Part shown: piece by piece, positions 17,597-26,381 of the stretch
How positions within the stretch are numbered: position 1 is the stretch's first letter
How the letters are laid out: each line of letters opens with the position of its first letter
Program-made: the position numbers and the translations under genes
Notes under the pieces: model-generated
Told to the model about the DNA's origin: nothing
What the model saw: the letters and a program-made list of their open reading frames with translations, nothing else
Database searches by the model: none
Assembly (NCBI RefSeq): GCF_900626285.1
Contig: NZ_LR131147.1
Coordinates: 27,749 to 91,748 of the forward strand
Direction of reading: 5' to 3'
DNA: 64,000 bases
DNA from: Intestinimonas massiliensis (ex Afouda et al. 2020)
Lineage (GTDB): Bacteria > Bacillota > Clostridia > Oscillospirales > Oscillospiraceae

Positions 17597-18475
17597 ATGG
17601 AGTATCTGGCAGAATATGAACGGTACTTGAAAGAGGAGAAAAAGGCTCTGCCCAATACGCTCAGTTCCTATTTGCGGGACATCCGGCAATACCTGACCTG
17701 GCTGGAGGGGGAGGGCCTGACCCCGGAGCAGGCGGCTCAGAGCGATGTGGAGGGATATATCCGCAGCCTGAGCGCAAAGGGAAAATCCGCCGCCACAGTG
17801 ACCCGTTCACTGGCATCATTGAAGTCATTTTATACATATCTGATGGGGGAGGGCGTGGTGATCGTCAATCCGGCCAAAGGGCTGACCCCTGCCAAGGTAG
17901 AGCGCAAGCTGCCTCACATTCTTACCGCAAAAGAGGTGGAGCTGTTCCTGGAGCAGCCGGATGCCTCCGACGCCAAGGGCTGCCGGGACCGGGCCATGCT
18001 GGAGCTGCTGTACGCCACCGGCATCCGGGTCTCTGAGCTCATCGGGCTGGATCTGGACAACATCAACCTCTCCGCCGGCTTTATCCGGTGCGCCAGCCAC
18101 GGCAAGGAACGGATCATCCCCCTGTATCCCGCCGCCATAAGAGCGCTCCAGGATTATCTGGACCATGTCCGGCCCCAGGTCATCGAGCACCCGGACGAGA
18201 AGGCGCTGTTCGTCAACATGAACGGGGAGCGGATGAGCCGTCAGGGGTTCTGGAAGATCATCAAGCACTATCAGGAGACGGCGGGGATCCAGAAGGACAT
18301 CACACCCCACACCCTGCGCCACTCCTTCGCCGCCCATCTGCTGGAAAACGGGGCGGATCTCCACTCCATCCAGGAGATGCTGGGGCATGCCGATATTTCC
18401 TCCACTCAGATCTATGCCCAACTGGTCAATCAGAAGCTGAAAGACGTATATAACAAGGCCCATCCAAGAGCCTGA
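17597..18475 (+). CDS. xerD: Site-specific tyrosine recombinase XerD
   Basis: The 292-aa protein has a SAM-like N-terminal domain (ALPNTLSSYLRDIRQYLTWL) and a C-terminal catalytic domain with Arg in ATGIRVSELIGLD, the HTLRHSFAAHLL box, the second His in MLGHADISST and Tyr in TQIYAQL. It resolves chromosome dimers at dif. ATG 17597 gives the usual N-terminus; a much longer frame upstream overlaps spoIIM and is not used. Confidence 0.94.
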   Translation: MEYLAEYERYLKEEKKALPNTLSSYLRDIRQYLTWLEGEGLTPEQAAQSDVEGYIRSLSAKGKSAATVTRSLASLKSFYTYLMGEGVVIVNPAKGLTPAKVERKLPHILTAKEVELFLEQPDASDAKGCRDRAMLELLYATGIRVSELIGLDLDNINLSAGFIRCASHGKERIIPLYPAAIRALQDYLDHVRPQVIEHPDEKALFVNMNGERMSRQGFWKIIKHYQETAGIQKDITPHTLRHSFAAHLLENGADLHSIQEMLGHADISSTQIYAQLVNQKLKDVYNKAHPRA

Positions 18476-18479
18476 AAAG

Positions 18480-18511
18480 AGAGCCGGGACGCTGTGGTCC
18501 CGGCTCTCTTT
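18480..18511 (+). terminator. Terminator after xerD
   Basis: A perfect 11-bp stem AGAGCCGGGAC/GTCCCGGCTCT with a 6-base loop is followed by CTTTT. Confidence 0.85.
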
Positions 18512-18581
18512 TGCGTCTTGCGCCGGATAAAAGGCCGTGGTAAAATAAACTTTGTATGGACATTGGAAGGGAGCCGAGATA

Positions 18582-19115
18582 ATGCTGATTTTGGGGATCG
18601 ATCCCGGCTTTGCCATTGTGGGCTTCGGCCTGGTGGAGGCCGCCGCCGGCAGGCAGCGGTTGGTGCAGTGCGGCGCCATCACAACCCCGGCGGGAGAGCG
18701 TCTGCCCGCCCGCCTGAAGCAGATCGCTGATGACATGGATCTGCTGCTGGAGCAGTTTAAGCCGGAGGCCATGGCCATTGAGGAGCTGTTCTTCAACAAC
18801 AATATCACCACCGGCATCGGTGTGGCCCAGGCCAGAGGGGTGCTTCTCCTGGCAGCGGAGCGCCGGGGTGTGCCCATCTATGAGTATTCCCCCAGCCAGG
18901 TGAAGCAGGCAGTGGTGGGCTACGGCAAGGCGGAAAAACGGCAGGTCATGGACATGACCAAACGGATCTTGAATCTGAAATCCGTGCCCAAGCCGGATGA
19001 CGCCGCCGATGCGGTGGCCATCGCCCTGTGCCACGCCCGGTCCTTTACCTCCCGCCTGCAGAGCCCTGACGCCGCACGGCCGGGCAGCGGACGGTACGCG
19101 GTACATCAAGACTAG
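18582..19115 (+). CDS. ruvC: Holliday junction endonuclease RuvC
   Basis: The 177-aa resolvase cuts Holliday junctions bound by RuvAB. Acidic catalytic residues are seen in LGIDPGFAIVGFG, AIEELFFNNN and KPDDAADAVAIALCHA. ATG 18582 follows GGAAGGGAG. It is the first gene of a ruvC-ruvA-ruvB cluster. Confidence 0.96.
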   Translation: MLILGIDPGFAIVGFGLVEAAAGRQRLVQCGAITTPAGERLPARLKQIADDMDLLLEQFKPEAMAIEELFFNNNITTGIGVAQARGVLLLAAERRGVPIYEYSPSQVKQAVVGYGKAEKRQVMDMTKRILNLKSVPKPDDAADAVAIALCHARSFTSRLQSPDAARPGSGRYAVHQD

Positions 19116-19126
19116 GAGTTTATGGT

Positions 19127-19732
19127 ATGTTTTACTATGTGAATGGGACGGTGGCCCACACCGCGCCCTATCTGGCGGTTATCGACTGCGGTGGAGTGGG
19201 CTACGCCTGCCGCACCACCAACAACACCCTCGCCCGACTGAAAAAAGGGGAGCGCGCCAAGCTCTACACCTATCTGAATGTCCGGGAGGACGCCATGGAG
19301 CTCTACGGCTTTGCCACTGAAAACGAGCTCAACTGCTTCCAACTGCTCATCTCGGTGTCCGGTGTGGGACCCAAGGCGGCCATCTCCATCCTGTCCGCCG
19401 CCACCCCGGAATCCCTGGCTATGAGCATCATTACCGGGGACGAGAAAGCGCTCACCGTGGCCCAGGGCATCGGCAAAAAGATTGCCCAGCGCATCATCCT
19501 GGAGCTGAAAGATAAGCTGGCCAAGGGCCAGATCAGCCCGGGCGGGGAGGCCTACGGCGGCACCGGTGTCACCGTGATCCCGGAGAACAAATCCTCCGAG
19601 GCTGCCGCCGCCCTGGCGGTGCTGGGCTATTCCCAGACCGAGATCGGTATGGCCCTGAAGGGGATCGACCTGGAAGCCCTGAGCCTGGAGCAGATCATCA
19701 AGCAGGCCCTGAAAAAGATGATGAAGGCCTAA
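19127..19732 (+). CDS. ruvA: Holliday junction branch-migration subunit RuvA
   Basis: The 201-aa DNA-binding tetramer subunit has an OB domain (residues 1-63), a helix-hairpin-helix region LLISVSGVGPKAAISILS, and a C-terminal RuvB-binding domain (SEAAAALAVLGYSQTEI). It lies 11 bp after ruvC. Confidence 0.96.
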   Translation: MFYYVNGTVAHTAPYLAVIDCGGVGYACRTTNNTLARLKKGERAKLYTYLNVREDAMELYGFATENELNCFQLLISVSGVGPKAAISILSAATPESLAMSIITGDEKALTVAQGIGKKIAQRIILELKDKLAKGQISPGGEAYGGTGVTVIPENKSSEAAAALAVLGYSQTEIGMALKGIDLEALSLEQIIKQALKKMMKA

Positions 19733-19769
19733 GTGCATTTGTACCAGCTTCTAAAAAGGAAGTGAGACT

Positions 19770-20825
19770 TTGAGCATCGCGTTTTCTGAGGACGGATTTG
19801 AGACCGAAGAGCCTCTGGTGACCACATCCCTGACGCGGGACGATGAAAACGAGGGGTCCTTGCGCCCCAAGACCTTGAATGAATACATCGGCCAGGAGAA
19901 GGCCAAGGGCAACCTGGAGGTATTTATCCAGGCGGCCAAAATGCGCAATGAGCCCCTGGACCACGTCCTGCTCCACGGCCCTCCGGGCCTGGGCAAGACC
20001 ACCCTCTCCAACATCATCGCCAATGAGATGGGAGTCAACATCCGTATCACCTCCGGCCCCGCCATCGAGAAGCCGGGGGACCTGGCGGCCCTGCTCACCA
20101 ATCTGAACGAGAACGACATCCTGTTTGTGGATGAGATCCACCGGCTCAACCGGTCGGTGGAGGAGATCCTGTATCCCGCTATGGAGGATTTTGCCATCGA
20201 CATCATCATCGGCAAAGGGCCGTCCGCCAACTCCATCCGGCTGGACCTGCCCAAGTTCACGCTCATCGGTGCCACCACCCGGGCGGGCCAGCTGTCGGCT
20301 CCTCTGCGGGACCGGTTTGGCGTGACCCTGCGGCTGGAGCTCTATACCCCGGAGGAACTGGCCCTCATCGTCACCCGCTCGGCGGGTATTCTGGATGTGC
20401 CCATCGAGGCCGACGGTGCCATGGAGATCGCCAAGCGCAGCCGGGGTACTCCCCGGATCGCCAACCGGATGCTGCGCCGTGTCCGTGACTTCGCTCAGGT
20501 GAAAGCGGGAGGCGTCATCACCCGGGAGGTGGCGGATGCCGCCCTTACCGCTCTGGAGGTGGACCACCTGGGGCTGGACGCCATCGACCGGCGGATGCTC
20601 TCCAGCATCATTCAGCACTACGGCGGCGGGCCGGTGGGCCTGGAGACCCTGGCAGCTACCATCAACGAGGAGGCCGTCACGCTGGAGGATGTGTATGAGC
20701 CCTATCTGATGCAGATGGGCTTCCTTACCCGTACCCCCCGCGGCCGGTGCGTCACCCGGCGGGCCTATGAGCATCTGGGCCTGCCTGTCCCCGGCGGGAC
20801 CGGCATGGAACAGCTCAGCCTGTAG
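19770..20825 (+). CDS. ruvB: Holliday junction branch-migration ATPase RuvB
   Basis: The 351-aa AAA+ motor has Walker A GPPGLGKTTLS, Walker B LFVDEIHRLN, sensor LIGATTRAGQLSAPLRDRFG, and a C-terminal winged helix with RTPRGRCVTRRAYEHLG. TTG 19770 is the start, after AAGGAAGTGAG. Confidence 0.97.
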   Translation: MSIAFSEDGFETEEPLVTTSLTRDDENEGSLRPKTLNEYIGQEKAKGNLEVFIQAAKMRNEPLDHVLLHGPPGLGKTTLSNIIANEMGVNIRITSGPAIEKPGDLAALLTNLNENDILFVDEIHRLNRSVEEILYPAMEDFAIDIIIGKGPSANSIRLDLPKFTLIGATTRAGQLSAPLRDRFGVTLRLELYTPEELALIVTRSAGILDVPIEADGAMEIAKRSRGTPRIANRMLRRVRDFAQVKAGGVITREVADAALTALEVDHLGLDAIDRRMLSSIIQHYGGGPVGLETLAATINEEAVTLEDVYEPYLMQMGFLTRTPRGRCVTRRAYEHLGLPVPGGTGMEQLSL

Positions 20826-20838
20826 GGAGGGGTAATTT

Positions 20839-21216
20839 ATGGGCTTCTGGATCTTCTGCCTGGCCATGAATCTGCTGCTGCCCGTTATCATGCTGGTTTT
20901 TGGCAGGCTTTTTCAGAAGAAACCGCCCCGGCAGATCAACGGCCTTTACGGCTACCGCACCGCCTGGTCCATGAAGAGCCAGGAAACCTGGAATTTTGCC
21001 CACAAACTCTGCGGCAGGCTGTGGTTCCGGCTGGGACTGATCCTGCTGCCGGTGAGCGTCTGCGCCATGCTGCCCGCCCTGGGCCGGAGCGTGGATGCGG
21101 TGGGCATCTGGTGCTGCGTGGTGGAAGGCGTGCAGCTGGTGGTGCTGATCGGCAGTATTATCCCGGTGGAACGGGCGTTAAAACGAACTTTTGATGACTT
21201 CGGAAGAAAGAGGTAA
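20839..21216 (+). CDS. SdpI-like small membrane protein
   Basis: The 125-aa protein has three predicted membrane helices. The loop GLYGYRTAWSMKSQETW followed by AHKLCGRLWF resembles the SdpI/YhfL immunity-type family (G-x-R-T...S...TW pattern). The full SdpI module is longer, so this is a short version. It lies between ruvB and glmM with close spacing and is probably co-transcribed. Its function is not known. Confidence 0.65.
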   Translation: MGFWIFCLAMNLLLPVIMLVFGRLFQKKPPRQINGLYGYRTAWSMKSQETWNFAHKLCGRLWFRLGLILLPVSVCAMLPALGRSVDAVGIWCCVVEGVQLVVLIGSIIPVERALKRTFDDFGRKR

Positions 21217-21222
21217 TAAAAT

Positions 21223-22575
21223 ATGGGTAAACTGTTTGGAACCGACGGTATCCGCGGGGTAGTCAACGCCGGCCTGGACGCGGAACTGGCATTTCAGGTG
21301 GGCTTGGCCGCCGCCTATGTGATGAAGCAGGCGAAAGGAGAGGGACAGCCCCGCTTTGCCATCGGCAAGGACACCCGCATCTCCTCTGACCTGCTGGAGG
21401 GGGCACTGATCGCCGGACTGTGCTCTGCCGGGGCTGATGTGCTCCATCTGGGCGTGATCCCGACCCCCGGCGTGGCCTGGGTGACGGTGGACAGCGGCTG
21501 CGACGCCGGCATCGTTATCTCCGCTTCCCATAACCCCTTTGAGCACAACGGCATCAAGATCTTCAACGGCCAGGGCTTCAAGCTGTCCGATGAGCTGGAA
21601 GGGAAGATCGAGGACATCATCCTCAACAAGGTGCCGGTGCCCCGCAAGACCGCCGGCGACATCGGCCGGGTGGTGTACGCCGACCGGAAGGAGAGCCAGG
21701 ACTACATCGACCACCTGGTCTCCACCATTGATTCTGACCTGTCCGGCCTGAAGATCCTGGTGGATTGCGCCAACGGCGCTTCCTCTGCCACCGCCGGGCG
21801 GCTGTTCGACCGGTTTGAAGATCTCCACGCCGACATCATCAATGCCGACCCCGACGGCGTCAACATCAATAACGGCTGTGGCTCCACCCATCTGGACAGC
21901 CTGAAGTCCATGGTGACGGCAGGCAAGTACGATCTGGGCATCGCCTTTGACGGAGATGCTGACCGCTGCCTGATGGTAGACGAGACCGGTGAGGAGATCG
22001 ACGGGGACCAGGTCATCGCCGCCTGCGGTCTGGAGCTGATGGGGAGAGGCCAGCTGCCCGGCAACGCCATCGTGGGTACGGTCATGAGCAACCTGGGCCT
22101 GCACGTCTTCTGCCGGGAGCACAACATGGAGCTGTTCTGCACCGCCGTGGGTGACCGGAACGTGCTGGAGAAGATGGAGGAGAGCGGCTATGTGCTGGGC
22201 GGCGAGCAGTCCGGCCACACCATTTTCCGGAAGTACGCCACCACCGGCGACGGCCAGCTCACCGCCCTGCAGTTCCTGTCCCTGCTCCACCGCTCCGGGA
22301 AGAAGGCCTCCCAGCTGGTGGAGGCCTGCAGGCGGTATCCCCAGGTGCTCATCAATGTGCCTGTGGCCGACAAAGCCAAGAAGGAGGCCATCATGGCCGC
22401 TCAGGAGATCAAAGACGCCGTGGCAGAGCAGGAGGCCATCCTGGCCGATTCCGGCCGGGTGCTGGTGCGCCCCTCCGGCACCGAGGCCCTGATCCGGGTT
22501 ATGGTAGAGGCCAGCAGTCAGACGGATGCACAGAAAATTGCAGAGCTCTTGGCAAATGTCATAAAAAAATACTGA
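21223..22575 (+). CDS. glmM: Phosphoglucosamine mutase
   Basis: Interconverts glucosamine-6-phosphate and glucosamine-1-phosphate for UDP-GlcNAc and wall synthesis. The 450-aa protein has the phosphoserine loop ISASHNPFEHNGIKIF, the metal loop AFDGDADRCL, the sugar-binding GGEQSGH and the phosphate-binding VRPSGTEALIRVM. It starts 6 bp after the SdpI-like gene. Confidence 0.97.
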   Translation: MGKLFGTDGIRGVVNAGLDAELAFQVGLAAAYVMKQAKGEGQPRFAIGKDTRISSDLLEGALIAGLCSAGADVLHLGVIPTPGVAWVTVDSGCDAGIVISASHNPFEHNGIKIFNGQGFKLSDELEGKIEDIILNKVPVPRKTAGDIGRVVYADRKESQDYIDHLVSTIDSDLSGLKILVDCANGASSATAGRLFDRFEDLHADIINADPDGVNINNGCGSTHLDSLKSMVTAGKYDLGIAFDGDADRCLMVDETGEEIDGDQVIAACGLELMGRGQLPGNAIVGTVMSNLGLHVFCREHNMELFCTAVGDRNVLEKMEESGYVLGGEQSGHTIFRKYATTGDGQLTALQFLSLLHRSGKKASQLVEACRRYPQVLINVPVADKAKKEAIMAAQEIKDAVAEQEAILADSGRVLVRPSGTEALIRVMVEASSQTDAQKIAELLANVIKKY

Positions 22576-22602
22576 GCATTTGGAAATATTTTTCGTAAAA
22601 GC

Positions 22603-22632
22603 TTGACAAATCAACGGCGTGACGCTTATAAT
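22603..22632 (+). promoter_or_regulatory. Promoter of the SigH-like gene, very short leader
   Basis: TTGACA (22603-22608) and TATAAT (22627-22632) are 18 bp apart. A start of transcription at about 22639 would fall on the Shine-Dalgarno AAGGAGA (22638-22644). Confidence 0.8.
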
Positions 22633-22650
22633 TGTGCAAGGAGAAACGGC

Positions 22651-23286
22651 ATGATACCAGAACAAAGCAGCCCTCGGGAGCCCGGTGATGAGAGCCTGTG
22701 CGCGCAGGCGGCGGCTGGTGACCGAAGGGCGGAGGAGACCCTTGTTGTACGCTACAATCGCTTGGTGCGTATGTGTGCCCGCCCCTATTTTCTGGCAGGC
22801 GGGGACAGCGAGGATCTGATCCAGGAGGGAATGGTAGGCCTGCTGGGCGCCATACGGGAGTATGACCCCAACAAGGCGGCATCCTTTCGGACCTATGCGG
22901 AGATCTGTGTCAAGAATCGGCTGTTCTCCGCCGTCAAAGCAGCAGCAAGAGATAAGCACACACCGCTGAACAACTCAGTTTCGTTCGAAAACCCTCTTTT
23001 TAGCGGAACCGGTGAGCGTTTTGCCTGCGGTACACCCGACCGGCAAGCGGAGGATCCGGAGGAGATCATCCTGAGCAGAGAGGCGTTCCGTGAGCGTATG
23101 AAGGCGCTCCATGGCCAGTTATCTGGTTTCGAAGCAAGCGTACTCAGGTTGTATCTGAACGGTCTGTCCTATTCCGAAATTGCGGCCGAGGTAAACAAGT
23201 CCCCCAAATCGGTGGACAACGCTGTCCAGCGGATCCGTCGGAAGCTGGCACAGCAATCTTCATCTGGCGACATCAGCGCAAGCTGA
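22651..23286 (+). CDS. sigH: Sporulation-type RNA polymerase sigma factor, SigH family
   Basis: The 211-aa sigma-70 family factor has region 2 (VRYNRLVRMCARPYFLAGGD, DLIQEGMVGLLGAIREYDP, ASFRTYAEICVKNRL) and a region 4 helix-turn-helix (LNGLSYSEIAAEVNKSPKSVDNAVQRIRRKL). This matches SigH/Spo0H, which directs early sporulation transcription. ATG 22651 follows AAGGAGA. It has its own promoter. Confidence 0.88.
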   Translation: MIPEQSSPREPGDESLCAQAAAGDRRAEETLVVRYNRLVRMCARPYFLAGGDSEDLIQEGMVGLLGAIREYDPNKAASFRTYAEICVKNRLFSAVKAAARDKHTPLNNSVSFENPLFSGTGERFACGTPDRQAEDPEEIILSREAFRERMKALHGQLSGFEASVLRLYLNGLSYSEIAAEVNKSPKSVDNAVQRIRRKLAQQSSSGDISAS

Positions 23287-23362
23287 ACGCATATTACAAC
23301 TGTCCCAGCACGATCGGATCTTCCGGAGGATCTGGGCAAAGAAGCAAAGAGAGGGTATCATC

Positions 23363-23644
23363 ATGTACGAAGACAAGACTCTGGTATGTAAGGAATGTGG
23401 CCAGGAGTTCGTGTTCACCGCCGGTGAGCAGGAGTTCTACGCTGAGCGTGGCTTCCAGAACGAGCCCCAGCGCTGCAAGGCTTGCCGTGACGCCCGCAAG
23501 GCCGCTTCCCGCGGTCCCCGCGAGTACTTCACCGCTACTTGCGCTGCCTGCGGCGGCGAGGCCAAGGTTCCCTTCGAGCCCAAGTCCGACCGTCCTGTGT
23601 ACTGCAGCGACTGCTTCGCCCGTATGCGCGGCGAGCAGCACTAA
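23363..23644 (+). CDS. Zinc-ribbon protein with paired CxxC motifs
   Basis: The 93-aa protein has an N-terminal zinc ribbon (LVCKECGQEFVF, then CKACRDARK) followed by a second Cys4 unit (CAACGGEAKVPFEP, YCSDCF), matching the probable zinc-ribbon/CxxC-CxxC families common in Clostridia. RBS AGAGAGGG precedes it. The codons are strongly biased to C-ending forms, as in highly expressed genes. Its role is unknown. Confidence 0.8.
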   Translation: MYEDKTLVCKECGQEFVFTAGEQEFYAERGFQNEPQRCKACRDARKAASRGPREYFTATCAACGGEAKVPFEPKSDRPVYCSDCFARMRGEQH

Positions 23645-23654
23645 GCCACACACG

Positions 23655-23686
23655 AAAGGGCGCCCATCCGGGCGCCCTTTTTGTTT
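23655..23686 (+). terminator. Terminator after the zinc-ribbon gene
   Basis: A perfect 11-bp stem AAAGGGCGCCC/GGGCGCCCTTT with a 4-base loop is followed by TTGTTT. Confidence 0.9.
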
Positions 23687-23706
23687 GCGGAAATCGCAAC
23701 AATCTC

Positions 23707-23747
23707 TTGCCAAACTGCGGAAAATAGGATATACTACCGATATCCTA
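23707..23747 (+). promoter_or_regulatory. Promoter with palindromic operator for the DUF1858 gene
   Basis: TTGCCA (23707-23712) and TATACT (23730-23735) are 17 bp apart. A perfect inverted repeat TAGGATAT-N7-ATATCCTA (23725-23732, 23740-23747) overlaps the -10 box and start point, as a repressor site would. Confidence 0.75.
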
Positions 23748-23768
23748 GAAATTTGGAGGTATTACCCC

Positions 23769-23975
23769 ATGGCTCAGATTACCAAAGATACCATCATCGG
23801 CGACATCCTGGACATCGCCCCTGAGACGGCTCCCATCTTCCTGTCCATCGGCATGCACTGCCTGGGCTGCCCCTCTTCCCGCGGCGAGACCGTGGAGGAA
23901 GCCTGCATGGTGCACGGCGTGGATGTGAATGAGCTGCTGGCCAAGATCAACGCCAGCGTGGGCGCTGCCCAGTAA
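23769..23975 (+). CDS. DUF1858 (prismane-associated, ScdA_N-like) small protein
   Basis: The 68-aa protein MAQITKDTIIGDIL... has the conserved Cys pair in GMHCLGCPSSRGETVEEAC. The family is often found with hybrid-cluster proteins, RIC/ScdA or redox enzymes and is thought to carry a redox or nitrosative-stress cysteine pair. GGAGG 23754-23758 serves ATG 23769. It is monocistronic, between its own promoter and a terminator. Confidence 0.88.
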   Translation: MAQITKDTIIGDILDIAPETAPIFLSIGMHCLGCPSSRGETVEEACMVHGVDVNELLAKINASVGAAQ

Positions 23976-23984
23976 AAACGCAAT

Positions 23985-24016
23985 AAAAAAGGAGCGGTCA
24001 TGCCGCTCCTTTTTTA
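23985..24016 (+). terminator. Terminator after the DUF1858 gene
   Basis: AAAAAAGGAGCGG pairs with CCGCTCCTTTTTT around a 5-base loop. The next gene's ribosome-binding site follows at once. Confidence 0.9.
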
Positions 24017-24032
24017 TCAGGAGGTGGTATCG

Positions 24033-24746
24033 ATGCGGACCATGGAGCTGTCCCCGCGGCTGAGGTCGGTGGCGAACCTGGTGCCCCAGGGGGCGCGGCT
24101 GGCCGATATCGGGACGGATCACGCCTATCTGCCCACATGGCTTATCCTGCACGGCGTGATCGACCGGGCCATTGCCGCTGATCTGCGGGAGGGACCGTTG
24201 GAACGGGCCAGGCTGACAGCGGAGAAATACGGCCTCAGCGGGCATATGAGCTTCCGGCTGTGCGACGGCCTGGCCGGTGTAGGAGAAGATGAGGCGGATG
24301 TGGTCGCCATTGCCGGTATGGGCGGGGAGACCATCGCGGAGATCCTGTCGGCAGCGCCCTGGACGAAAGCGGAAGGCAAGCTGCTGCTGCTCCAGCCCAT
24401 GAGTGCCCAGCCTGAGCTGCGCCGCTGGCTGTGGGAACAGGGCTATAGCATCCGGCGGGAGGTGCTGAGCAAGGAAGGGGAGACCCTCTATGTCACCTTC
24501 CTGGTGAATGCCGGCCAGATGGATAAGCTGACCGCTGGAGAGCTGTGGGCGGGCCGCCAGCAGGCGGGGGAGGACGCGCCCCTGCGGGGAGAATATCTGG
24601 ACCGGCTGATCGCCCAGACCGGCCGGGCACTGGAGGGCCTGCGGCGCTCCACCCGGGCAGCTGACAGCGGGCGTTTGGCGGAGATGGAGCAGGTCCATCA
24701 GGACCTGCTCCGGTTGAAGGAGGAGTGGTCGACATGGCAACAGTAA
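24033..24746 (+). CDS. trmK: tRNA (adenine(22)-N1)-methyltransferase TrmK
   Basis: The 237-aa Rossmann-fold methyltransferase has motif I LADIGTDHAYLPTWL, ADLREGPLERAR and the catalytic-region AIAGMGGETIAEIL. AGGAGGTGG serves ATG 24033. Its end overlaps the nif3-like gene by 13 bp, the usual Firmicutes arrangement. Confidence 0.93.
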   Translation: MRTMELSPRLRSVANLVPQGARLADIGTDHAYLPTWLILHGVIDRAIAADLREGPLERARLTAEKYGLSGHMSFRLCDGLAGVGEDEADVVAIAGMGGETIAEILSAAPWTKAEGKLLLLQPMSAQPELRRWLWEQGYSIRREVLSKEGETLYVTFLVNAGQMDKLTAGELWAGRQQAGEDAPLRGEYLDRLIAQTGRALEGLRRSTRAADSGRLAEMEQVHQDLLRLKEEWSTWQQ

Positions 24747-25531
24747 GAGAGATCTATCAATATCTGGATGGGCTGGCGCCCTTTTCTCTGCAGATGGACT
24801 TTGACAACGCCGGATTTCTGGTGGGCAGGGGAGACCGGCAGGTGGACAAGCTGCTGGTGAGCCTGGACATCACCGAGGAGGTGGCGGCAGAGGCCCATGA
24901 GCTGGGCTGTCAGCTCATCGTCTCCCACCACCCGGTGATCTTCTTCCCGGCCAAGTCCATTACCGACGGCGATCCCACCGGGCGGACCCTGCTGGCCCTG
25001 GCGGAGCATCAGATCGCCGCCATCTGTGCCCACACCAATCTGGACGCGGTACACGGCGGCGTCAACGACGCCCTGGCCCAGAAGCTGAACCTGACCCAGA
25101 TTGAGCAGCTGAAGCAGGACGGGGTGGATGCCTCCGGCCGTCCCTACGGCATCGGCCGGGTGGGCAACACCACCGGTATTCCCATGTACGCCCCCGCCTT
25201 TGCCGCTTTCGTGAAAGAGGCCCTGGGAGCCAATGGGGTGCGTTACGTGGATGCCCGCCGTCCGGTGCGCCGGGTGGCGGTGGGCGGCGGCGCCTGTGCC
25301 GACATGCTGAAGGACGCCCTGGCCATGGGTTGCGATACCTTTGTCACTGCCGACGTGAAGTATAACGGTTTCCTGGACGCCAAGGCTCTGGGGGTCAACC
25401 TCATCGACGCCGGCCATTATCCCACCGAGCAGGTGGTGGTGCCGGTGCTGGCCAAGTGGCTGGCCTCCGGCTTCCCCAAGGTGGAGATTTTGACCACACA
25501 GCGGCATAAAGAGGCGTTTTCCTATCTGTGA
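24734..25531 (+). CDS. Nif3-like dinuclear metal centre hexameric protein
   Basis: The 265-aa protein of the NIF3/YqfO/YbgI family has metal-ligand motifs LIVSHHPVIFF, CAHTNLD and a C-terminal DAGHYPTEQ. The short form lacks the middle PII-like insert of YqfO. Annotated family roles include GTP cyclohydrolase I type 2, but the biochemical function is unsettled. ATG 24734 is chosen because AAGGAGGAG lies 8 bp upstream. Confidence 0.88.
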   Translation: MATVREIYQYLDGLAPFSLQMDFDNAGFLVGRGDRQVDKLLVSLDITEEVAAEAHELGCQLIVSHHPVIFFPAKSITDGDPTGRTLLALAEHQIAAICAHTNLDAVHGGVNDALAQKLNLTQIEQLKQDGVDASGRPYGIGRVGNTTGIPMYAPAFAAFVKEALGANGVRYVDARRPVRRVAVGGGACADMLKDALAMGCDTFVTADVKYNGFLDAKALGVNLIDAGHYPTEQVVVPVLAKWLASGFPKVEILTTQRHKEAFSYL

Positions 25532-25535
25532 GGGG

Positions 25536-25564
25536 TTGCCAAGCGGAAGTAAACGTGATAAACT
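25536..25564 (+). promoter_or_regulatory. Promoter of yebC
   Basis: TTGCCA (25536-25541) and TAAACT (25559-25564) are 17 bp apart. Confidence 0.6.
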
Positions 25565-25603
25565 AGATGCGCTGATTTTCGACGAGGAAGGGAACGAGTA
25601 CCA

Positions 25604-26332
25604 ATGTCAGGACATTCCAAGTGGCATAATATCCAGAAGACCAAGGGCGCGGCGGACGCCAAGCGCTCCCAGATTTTCACCAAGATCGCCCGCGAGATGA
25701 TCGTGGCCGTCAAGACCGGCGGCAGCGGCGACCCCAACAATAACTCCCGTCTGGCCACCGTCATCGCCAAGGCCAAGGCGGCCAATATGCCCAACGACAA
25801 CATCAAGCGCACCATCGACAAGGCGCTGGGCTCCGGCAATGCCGACGCTTACGAGAACGTGACCTACGAGGGCTACGGCCCCTCCGGTGTGGCCGTCATC
25901 GTGGACGCCCTCACCGACAACCGCAACCGCACCGCTCCCGAGGTGCGCCACCTGCTGGACAAGTACGGCAAGGGCCTGGGCGCCACCGGCTGCGTGTCCT
26001 GGTCCTTTGACCGCAAGGGCGTCATCGTCATTGAGAAGGAAGACCTGGACGAGGATACCGTCATGATGGACGCGCTGGACTGCGGCGCCGACGATATGCA
26101 GGTGGAGGACGAGGTGTTCGAGGTCTACACCGATCCCGACTCCTTCGGCACCGTGCTGGCCGCCATGGAGGAGAAGGGCTATACCTTCGTCCAGGCCGCC
26201 GTGGAAATGGTGCCCCAGAACTATGTCAAGCTGGAAAATGAGGAAGACATCAAGAACATGGAGAAGCTCATTGACCTGCTGGAGGACAACGACGACGTGC
26301 AGAACGTCTGGCACAACTGGGATCAGGGCTGA
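25604..26332 (+). CDS. yebC: YebC/PmpR family protein
   Basis: The 242-aa protein opens with the hallmark MSGHSKWHNIQ and continues with KTGGSGDPNNNSRLATVIAK and an acidic C-terminus. Members act as transcription regulators, and some promote translation of proline-rich stretches. It is followed by a strong bidirectional terminator. Confidence 0.95.
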   Translation: MSGHSKWHNIQKTKGAADAKRSQIFTKIAREMIVAVKTGGSGDPNNNSRLATVIAKAKAANMPNDNIKRTIDKALGSGNADAYENVTYEGYGPSGVAVIVDALTDNRNRTAPEVRHLLDKYGKGLGATGCVSWSFDRKGVIVIEKEDLDEDTVMMDALDCGADDMQVEDEVFEVYTDPDSFGTVLAAMEEKGYTFVQAAVEMVPQNYVKLENEEDIKNMEKLIDLLEDNDDVQNVWHNWDQG

Positions 26333-26342
26333 GTTGACGCAA

Positions 26343-26378
26343 AAAAGGAGCCTGCCGCATGCGCGGCAGGCTCCTTTT
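26343..26378. terminator. Bidirectional terminator (yebC / MerR gene)
   Basis: A perfect 16-bp stem AAAAGGAGCCTGCCGC/GCGGCAGGCTCCTTTT has a 4-base loop. Confidence 0.92.
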
Positions 26379-26381
26379 GCC

